Assembly (NCBI GenBank): GCA_001801345.1
Contig: MGXJ01000037.1
Coordinates: forward strand, 1 to 11,244
DNA: 11,244 bases
Direction: 5' to 3'
Origin: Gammaproteobacteria bacterium RBG_16_37_9
GTDB taxonomy: Bacteria; Pseudomonadota; Gammaproteobacteria; UBA9339
Below the pieces are notes generated by a model. The model did not search any database. It was not told the DNA's origin and was given only the letters and a program-made list of their open reading frames with translations. Below are positions 7,101-11,244 of the stretch, in pieces (position 1 is the stretch's first letter; the number at the start of each line of letters is the position of its first letter). Position numbers and translations under genes: made by a program.

Positions 7101-8108
7101 ATGTCTATAAAAATAGCAATTAATGGTTACGGGAGAATTGGTCGTAATGTTTTACGTGCAATTTATGAGGAAGGATATCGCAAAGATATGGAGGTTGTCG
7201 CTGTAAACGATCTAGGTGATGCCAAAATCAATGCTCATTTGACTATTTACGATACTGTTCACGGTAAATTTGCCGGCACGGTCAAGGTTGATGGTGATTA
7301 TATAGTTGTTAATGGCGATAAAATTAAAGTATTGGCTGAGAAAGACCCGGCCAAAATGCCATGGAAAGATATGGGAGTAGATGTTGTTTTTGAATGCACG
7401 GGTAAATTTACCGATAAAACCAAAGCTATGGCGCACATCAATGCTGGTGCAAAAAAAGTAATAATTTCTGCACCCGGTGAGAATGCCGACGCGACTATAG
7501 TGTATGGCGTTAATCACAATATTCTTAACTCACAACATCAAATAATTTCTAATGGTTCATGCACAACCAATTGTTTAGCGCCAATGGTCAAGGTATTGCA
7601 CGAAAAGATTGGTTTGGTTAGTGGGCTTATGACGACTATTCATTCATATACTAATGATCAAGTTTTAGTTGATGTTTATCACAAAGATTTATGTCGCGCA
7701 CGTTCAGCCACTCAGTCAATGATTCCTACCAAAACCGGCGCTGCTGCAGCGATAGGTTTGGTGTTGCCAGAATTGGTTGGTAAGTTAGATGGCTTTGCTA
7801 TGCGCGTGCCAACAATCAATGTTTCAGTAGTTGATTTGACATTTGAATCAGCTCGTCAAACTACCAAAGAAGAAGTAAATTCACTCATGAAAGCTGCTTC
7901 TGAGAATGAGTTGAAAGATATTCTCGGATATAATGATTTGCCGCTAGTGTCTCATGACTTCAATCACAATCCTCTATCTTCCATTTTTGAATCCACGCAA
8001 ACTAAAGTTATTGGCAAAATAGTGAAAGTGCTTTCTTGGTATGATAACGAATGGGGTTTTTCAACTAGAATGTTGGATGTGACTAAAGCTTGGATGCAAG
8101 CTAAATAG
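7101..8108 (+). CDS. gap: Glyceraldehyde-3-phosphate dehydrogenase, type I
   Basis: A 335-residue phosphorylating GAPDH that converts glyceraldehyde-3-phosphate, NAD+ and phosphate to 1,3-bisphosphoglycerate in the cytoplasm. The N-terminal Rossmann motif is INGYGRIGR (7-15). The catalytic Cys154 is in [12 protein letters not shown] and the base His181 is in [10 protein letters not shown]. The substrate loop [10 protein letters not shown] (210-219) and the C-terminal [10 protein letters not shown] (312-321) are intact. The segment VDVYHKDL stands where E. coli GapA has LDLPHKDL; from memory, DVYH is common in other proteobacterial Gap enzymes. A strong Shine-Dalgarno, GGAGGT (7088-7093), precedes the ATG and probably gives high translation. 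A long inverted repeat lies immediately after the stop and before pgk. Confidence 0.98.
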   Translation: MSIKIAINGYGRIGRNVLRAIYEEGYRKDMEVVAVNDLGDAKINAHLTIYDTVHGKFAGTVKVDGDYIVVNGDKIKVLAEKDPAKMPWKDMGVDVVFECTGKFTDKTKAMAHINAGAKKVIISAPGENADATIVYGVNHNILNSQHQIISNGSCTTNCLAPMVKVLHEKIGLVSGLMTTIHSYTNDQVLVDVYHKDLCRARSATQSMIPTKTGAAAAIGLVLPELVGKLDGFAMRVPTINVSVVDLTFESARQTTKEEVNSLMKAASENELKDILGYNDLPLVSHDFNHNPLSSIFESTQTKVIGKIVKVLSWYDNEWGFSTRMLDVTKAWMQAK

Positions 8109-8114
8109 TAAAAT

Positions 8115-8188
8115 GGAGAAGGGGTCAAGTCTCATCTTAGAACAAGTTATTTCAACTTGTTCTAAGATGAGACTTGACCCCTTTCTCC
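8115..8188. repeat. 34-bp inverted repeat (MITE-like) between gap and pgk
   Basis: Bases 8119-8148 are the exact reverse complement of 8154-8183, giving 30 perfect pairs around a 5-base loop (ATTTC). After one bulged T (8184), four more pairs follow (8115-8118 with 8185-8188). The outer end reads GGAGAAGGGGTCAAGTCTC. The structure starts six bases after the gap stop and ends 24 bases before the pgk ATG, leaving the pgk Shine-Dalgarno free. There is no T-run, so it is not a standard terminator. Near-perfect arms suggest recent insertion or strong selection. A piece of the arm recurs at 293-303. Confidence 0.93.
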
Positions 8189-8212
8189 CCTTTCCTTTCA
8201 TAAGAGGAGCAT

Positions 8213-9388
8213 ATGACAATTTTAAAGATGACAGATTTAGATCTAAGTGGCAAAAGAGTTTTAATTCGAGTTGATTTTAATGTGCCTTTAAAAAATGGAG
8301 TTATTACTAGCGATAAGCGTCTAAAAGCTTCAGCGCCCACGCTTAAATTAGCAGCTGATGCTGGAGCAAAAGTTATTGTGTTGTCGCATCTTGGTCAACC
8401 AGATGAAGGGGTATTTAACGAGGAATTTTCTCTTAAACCAATAGCAGATTGGTTGAGTAAATATTTTGGCAAAAATATTCGTTTGGAACGAGATTGGCTT
8501 GATGGGGTAAATGTTGAGTCAGGCGAAATAGTGCTTTGTGAAAATGTGCGTTTCAATAAAGGAGAAAAAAAAGATAACGAAGAGCTTGCCAAAAAGATGG
8601 CGGCGCTCTGCGATGTTTTTGTAATGGATGCATTTGCTACTGCACATCGCGCTCAAGCCTCGACTCATGGTGTTGGCAAATTTGCAAAAGTAGCATGTGC
8701 TGGTCCTCTTTTAATGGCAGAACTCGATGCTCTCGGCAAAGCTTTAGAAAAACCAGAACATCCTTTAGTTGCGATTGTTGGTGGATCTAAAGTTTCAACC
8801 AAATCACAACTGCTTGAAAATTTATTGGGTAAAGTAGATCAGTTGTTAGTTGGAGGCGGTATTGCAAATACTTTTATGTTGGCTAGTGGTTTGCCAATTG
8901 GCAAATCTTTATGTGAGCAAGATTTTATAACTAAAGCAAAAGAGCTTTTAGAGCTTGCTAAAAAACATGGATCGGAGATTCCTATACCCACAGATGTAGT
9001 AGTTGCTAAGGAGATGTCGGAAACTGCGCAGGCAACAGTTAAAAAAGCTACTGAAGTGATGGCTGATGATATGATTTTAGATATTGGACCAGAAACTCGT
9101 AAACGTTTGGCAGAGATTATTAATAAAGCCAAAACAGTTGTATGGAACGGACCGGTTGGCGTATTTGAAATAGAGCAATTTAGCGAAGGAACTAAAGCGT
9201 TGGCGTTAGCGGTTGCTGGAAGTTCTGCGTTTACAATTGCTGGTGGTGGTGATACGGTAGGCGCCATTGAAAAATTTGGGATAGAAAATAAATTATCTTA
9301 CATTTCTACAGCTGGCGGTGCTTTTCTAGAATATTTGCAAGGAGATAAGTTACCAGCGGTGAAAATATTGGAGGAGCGGGGGGAGTAG
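8213..9388 (+). CDS. pgk: Phosphoglycerate kinase
   Basis: A 391-residue two-domain kinase that transfers phosphate from 1,3-bisphosphoglycerate to [19 protein letters not shown] aligns with the start of the E. coli enzyme, so the ATG at 8213 is right; AAGAGG (8202-8207) is its Shine-Dalgarno. Substrate residues visible are D21 and N23 in RVDFNVPL, R36, H59 in SHLG, R113 in ENVRF and R146 in AHRAQ. The hinge and nucleotide side include GGSKVSTK (190-197), [17 protein letters not shown] (311-319) and GGGDT (344-348). Three residues depart from the usual motifs: SHLGQP has Gln62 where Arg is usual, DAFATAHR has Ala142 for Gly, and STAGGAFLE has Ala367 for Gly. The rest is well conserved, so the enzyme is probably active. 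The TAG stop is supplied by the edge of a palindromic repeat. Confidence 0.97.
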   Translation: MTILKMTDLDLSGKRVLIRVDFNVPLKNGVITSDKRLKASAPTLKLAADAGAKVIVLSHLGQPDEGVFNEEFSLKPIADWLSKYFGKNIRLERDWLDGVNVESGEIVLCENVRFNKGEKKDNEELAKKMAALCDVFVMDAFATAHRAQASTHGVGKFAKVACAGPLLMAELDALGKALEKPEHPLVAIVGGSKVSTKSQLLENLLGKVDQLLVGGGIANTFMLASGLPIGKSLCEQDFITKAKELLELAKKHGSEIPIPTDVVVAKEMSETAQATVKKATEVMADDMILDIGPETRKRLAEIINKAKTVVWNGPVGVFEIEQFSEGTKALALAVAGSSAFTIAGGGDTVGAIEKFGIENKLSYISTAGGAFLEYLQGDKLPAVKILEERGE

Positions 9389-9425
9389 ATCCTCGGATCT
9401 GCGCTTCGCTTGTCCGAGGATGACA
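9387..9425. repeat. Palindromic repeat abutting the pgk stop, identical to 4640-4678
   Basis: ATCCTCGGA (9389-9397) pairs with TCCGAGGAT (9413-9421), with an inner GCG-CTT-CGC mini-helix. The 39 bases match 4640-4678 exactly. In this family the end reads CTAG next to ATCCTCGG (compare GGATCTAG at 9600-9607), so the TAG at 9386-9388 that ends pgk belongs to the repeat boundary. Confidence 0.9.
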
Positions 9426-9435
9426 TTCTTTTTTT
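9389..9435 (+). terminator. candidate rho-independent terminator after pgk, built from the palindrome
   Basis: The 9-bp stem 9389-9397/9413-9421 is followed, after the seven bases GACATTC, by seven consecutive T (9429-9435). The other copies of this repeat lack the T-run. The gap before the T-run is longer than ideal, so termination may be partial. If active, pyk needs its own promoter, and I could not identify a convincing one. Confidence 0.4.
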
Positions 9436-9456
9436 GTCATCATTCGTGTCGAGCGT

Positions 9457-9477
9457 CCCTCGTGTCAAGCACGAGGG
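9457..9477. repeat. Short palindrome, second copy of the CCCTCGTG/CACGAGGG family
   Basis: CCCTCGTG (9457-9464) pairs with CACGAGGG (9470-9477) across TCAAG. It shares its arms with 4701-4721 but has a different loop. A related partial sequence, AACGAGGG, occurs at 9494-9501. Confidence 0.75.
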
Positions 9478-9514
9478 CAAGCTCTCGGGTTTGAACGAGG
9501 GTCTTTCCACTACT

Positions 9515-9577
9515 GTCATCCTCGGGTATATAGCTGTCATCCTTGGGCATATAGCTGTCATCCTCGGGCATATAGCT
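9515..9577. repeat. Three 21-bp tandem repeats, each a palindrome half-site
   Basis: Three head-to-tail units begin at 9515, 9536 and 9557. Each starts GTCATCCTCGGG, or GTCATCCTTGGG in the second, and ends TATAGCT. Each carries the left arm of the palindrome family but no right arm. A fourth left arm at 9578 continues into a complete palindrome, so the left half appears to have been amplified in place. Confidence 0.9.
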
Positions 9578-9607
9578 GTCATCCTCGGGCTTGCCCCGAG
9601 GATCTAG
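9578..9607. repeat. Complete palindromic repeat at the end of the tandem array
   Basis: ATCCTCGGG (9581-9589) pairs with CCCGAGGAT (9595-9603) across CTTGC, flanked by GTC on the left and CTAG on the right. This is the fullest copy of the family in the window and serves as the reference for the variants at 4583-4624, 4640-4678 and 9387-9425. Confidence 0.85.
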
Positions 9608-9628
9608 TAATAGAGCGTTAAGATCACC

Positions 9629-9641
9629 AGATCTGCGCTTC
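9629..9641. repeat. Truncated fragment of the palindromic repeat upstream of pyk
   Basis: GATCTGCGCTTC (9630-9641) matches the middle of the 39-base repeat (4649-4660 and 9396-9407) without the rest of either arm. It looks like a decayed copy. It lies 20 bases before the pyk ATG, so repeat DNA reaches almost to the ribosome-binding region. Confidence 0.55.
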
Positions 9642-9661
9642 AAAAAAATTATCGGAAAAAA

Positions 9662-11095
9662 ATGAGAAGAACAAAAATTGTTGCCACATTGGGACCAGCT
9701 TCAAATAACTCGGATGTTTTACGTCAGATGATTGCTGCTGGCGCGAATGTTGTGCGTTTAAATTTTTCCCATGGATCGCCTGAAGAAAAGAAAAATCTAA
9801 TCACTATCGTGCGTCAAGCAGCTAAAGCAGAAGGCAAAATCGTCGGTATTTTAGCTGATTTGCAAGGACCAAAAATTAGAGTAGCTAAATTTAAAAACGG
9901 TAAAGTGATTTTAAAAGAAAATGCTGTTTTTACTTTAGATGCTGCTTTAGATAAAGATGCTGGCGATGAAAACGTTGTAGGTATTGATTATAAAGAATTA
10001 CCAGGTGATGTTCATCCTGAAGATATATTATTACTAGATGATGGTCGTTTGGTGCTAGTGATCGAAAAGATCGAAGGAAATCGCATTATTTGCCGAGTAA
10101 AAGTAGGCGGAGAGTTATCAAATAATAAAGGCATTAATCGCCAAGGCGGTGGTTTGTCCGCTGGTGCGCTTACTAATAAAGATCGAGAAGACCTAAAAAC
10201 GGCAGTATCACTAGATGTAGATTATATCGCCATTTCTTTTGTTCGTTCAAAAGCTGATGTAGAAGAAACCAAAGCGTTAATAGCTAACGCAGGCGGTAAA
10301 GCTGGAGTGATCGCCAAAATCGAGCGGATTGAGGCAATTGTCCCTGAGGTTTTGCAAGAAATAACGATGGTTTCTGATGGGATTATGGTTGCGCGTGGTG
10401 ATTTAGCTGTAGAGATTGGCGACGCTGAAGTTCCAGCGGCACAAAAACTTATGATTGATTATGCTAGAGCCTTAAATAAACCAGTAATTACTGCAACCCA
10501 AATGATGGAAACCATGATTCATAATGCAATCCCGACTCGCGCTGAGGTTTCTGATGTAGCAAATGCTGTTTTAGATGGAACTGATGCAGTAATGTTATCA
10601 GCTGAAACAGCTACTGGAGATCATCCGGTTTTGGTTATTCAAACTATGGATCGAATTTGTCTAGCTGCTGAAAAACAGCCTAGAGCTTTAGGATCAAATC
10701 ATCGTTTTGAGGATCATCGTTGTGTTCGGGTAGATGAGGTTATTTCTATGTCAGCAATGTATGTAGCTAATCATTTAAAGATTAAAGCTATAATTTCGTT
10801 GACTGAAACTGGCACGACAGCTTTATGTGTATCACGAATTCGTTCAGGTATTCCGATTTATGGTTTAAGCCGCAATAATAATGCTTTAGGCAGAATGGCG
10901 CTATACAGTGATGTTTATCCGATAGAATTTGATGTTACTAAATTTGAAAATAATACCGAACTTAAAAAAGCAGCGCTTGTGGAGCTAGAACGGCTTAATC
11001 TTGTTAAAACTGATGATTTGGTGGTTGCAACTAGCGGTGATCATATCGGAGTTACAGGCGGAACTAATTCGCTGACAATTCTAAAGGTTGAATAA
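9662..11095 (+). CDS. pyk: Pyruvate kinase (PykA type)
   Basis: A 477-residue enzyme that makes ATP and pyruvate from phosphoenolpyruvate and ADP in the cytoplasm. The N-terminus MRRTKIVATLGPAS is typical. R32, N34, S36 and H37 lie in VRLNFSHG; ADLQGPKIR spans 65-73. The B-domain has LLLDDGR (123-129) and SNNKGINRQGGGLSA, the latter characteristic of PykA. The catalytic Lys219 is in AKIER with the metal ligand Glu221; VARGDLAVEIGD (243-254) supplies Asp247. TATQMMETM (277-285), PTRAE and DVANAVLDGTDAVMLSAETA (298-317) are intact. The C-terminal domain is complete and ends LTILKVE. The length matches E. coli PykA. The ATG at 9662 has only a weak GGA upstream, within repeat-rich DNA, so translation may be modest. 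The stop overlaps the ATG of the next gene. Confidence 0.97.
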   Translation: MRRTKIVATLGPASNNSDVLRQMIAAGANVVRLNFSHGSPEEKKNLITIVRQAAKAEGKIVGILADLQGPKIRVAKFKNGKVILKENAVFTLDAALDKDAGDENVVGIDYKELPGDVHPEDILLLDDGRLVLVIEKIEGNRIICRVKVGGELSNNKGINRQGGGLSAGALTNKDREDLKTAVSLDVDYIAISFVRSKADVEETKALIANAGGKAGVIAKIERIEAIVPEVLQEITMVSDGIMVARGDLAVEIGDAEVPAAQKLMIDYARALNKPVITATQMMETMIHNAIPTRAEVSDVANAVLDGTDAVMLSAETATGDHPVLVIQTMDRICLAAEKQPRALGSNHRFEDHRCVRVDEVISMSAMYVANHLKIKAIISLTETGTTALCVSRIRSGIPIYGLSRNNNALGRMALYSDVYPIEFDVTKFENNTELKKAALVELERLNLVKTDDLVVATSGDHIGVTGGTNSLTILKVE

Positions 11096-11244
11096 TGTTT
11101 ATCAAAGTGATGTTTATAATTTTATCGATATTTATTGGTTGGCAATTATTCGTTTATCTTCGCACTCATCCCGAGGCTTTTTCTAAGGATAATTTAAATC
11201 GAAGTTTTTTTACTTTGGGTATTTTAGCCATCTTATTGATTGGT
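11095..11244 (+). CDS. Small membrane protein, N-terminal part (runs off the window)
   Basis: The frame ATG 11095-11097 overlaps the pyk TAA by one base (TAATG) and stays open to the window end, giving 50 residues. AAAGG (11083-11087) lies seven bases upstream and serves as a Shine-Dalgarno, so translational coupling to pyk is likely. Residues about 4-21 (KVMFIILSIFIGWQLFVY) form a membrane helix, followed by the polar segment LRTHPEAFSKDNLNRS and the start of a second hydrophobic stretch (FFTLGILAILLIG). The family is not recognised. One untested possibility is a membrane-anchored J-domain protein, which can begin with such a segment, but no HPD motif lies inside the window. Confidence 0.75.
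   Translation, partial: MFIKVMFIILSIFIGWQLFVYLRTHPEAFSKDNLNRSFFTLGILAILLIG

Noticed and set aside
8115..8188. Rho-independent terminator of gap
   Set aside because: The stem is far longer than a normal terminator and is followed by a mixed pyrimidine stretch, not a T-run. A repeat element or RNA-stability hairpin fits better.
8152..8340. 62-residue minus-strand open frame across the gap-pgk junction
   Set aside because: It is made of the inverted repeat and the antisense of the pgk start; nothing supports translation.
8839..9267. 142-residue minus-strand open frame inside pgk
   Set aside because: It lies wholly within a well-conserved pgk coding region and has no recognisable motif or ribosome-binding site.
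9515..9607. CRISPR-like array
   Set aside because: The 21-bp units are directly adjacent with no spacers and no cas genes nearby.
9298..9643. Overlapping open frames on both strands with short peptide repeats such as MTAICPR and PEDDSYM
   Set aside because: They are translations of the palindromic and 21-bp tandem repeats. Peptides of the DPRGKPEDD type are a known annotation artefact of such repeats, and the frames overlap pgk or empty intergenic DNA.

Overview
The window looks like part of the chromosome of an AT-rich, probably host-associated gammaproteobacterium. The phosphoglycerate kinase, pyruvate kinase (PykA type) and transketolase read as gammaproteobacterial orthologues, and the tkt-gap-pgk-pyk order is familiar from Legionella/Coxiella-like genomes. 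A long leucine-rich-repeat (LRR) protein and many short palindromic repeats also fit the Legionellales. This placement is an inference from remembered families, not a search result. No mobile-element gene, tRNA, rRNA or CRISPR was found.

Layout. (1) 2-289: the 3' end of an unrecognised gene that begins before the window. (2) 290-570: an intergenic stretch with a weak terminator candidate, a GC-rich hairpin and a candidate promoter. (3) 571-2214: an LRR protein with twelve near-identical 28-residue repeats and a Ser-rich, acidic tail. (4) 2265-4576: two closely spaced genes, hcp (hybrid cluster protein) and an iron-sulfur protein. Both resemble the versions found in strict anaerobes rather than the enterobacterial hcp-hcr pair. 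(5) 4577-5059: a 483-bp gene-free region with three palindromic repeats and a candidate tkt promoter and leader. (6) 5060-11095: tkt, gap, pgk and pyk, all on the + strand. (7) 11095 to the window end: the start of a small membrane protein whose ATG overlaps the pyk stop codon.

How the genes work together. Gap, Pgk and PykA carry glyceraldehyde-3-phosphate to pyruvate with two substrate-level ATP-forming steps. Transketolase links glyceraldehyde-3-phosphate and fructose-6-phosphate to the pentose phosphates. The tkt-gap junction is short (46 bp) and gap has a strong Shine-Dalgarno, so they are probably co-transcribed. The gap-pgk and pgk-pyk junctions are each occupied by palindromic repeat DNA, which could set the relative levels of the three messages. 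Hcp with its iron-sulfur partner most likely handles nitric oxide or hydroxylamine stress and is unrelated to the glycolytic block.

Most of the unusual signal lies in: the LRR array, where variation between repeats is concentrated in two adjacent codons; a 34-bp inverted repeat between gap and pgk; a palindrome family whose end supplies the pgk stop codon; substitutions in conserved Pgk motifs; and the anaerobe-type hcp module. I did not find a clear multi-gene undescribed system.
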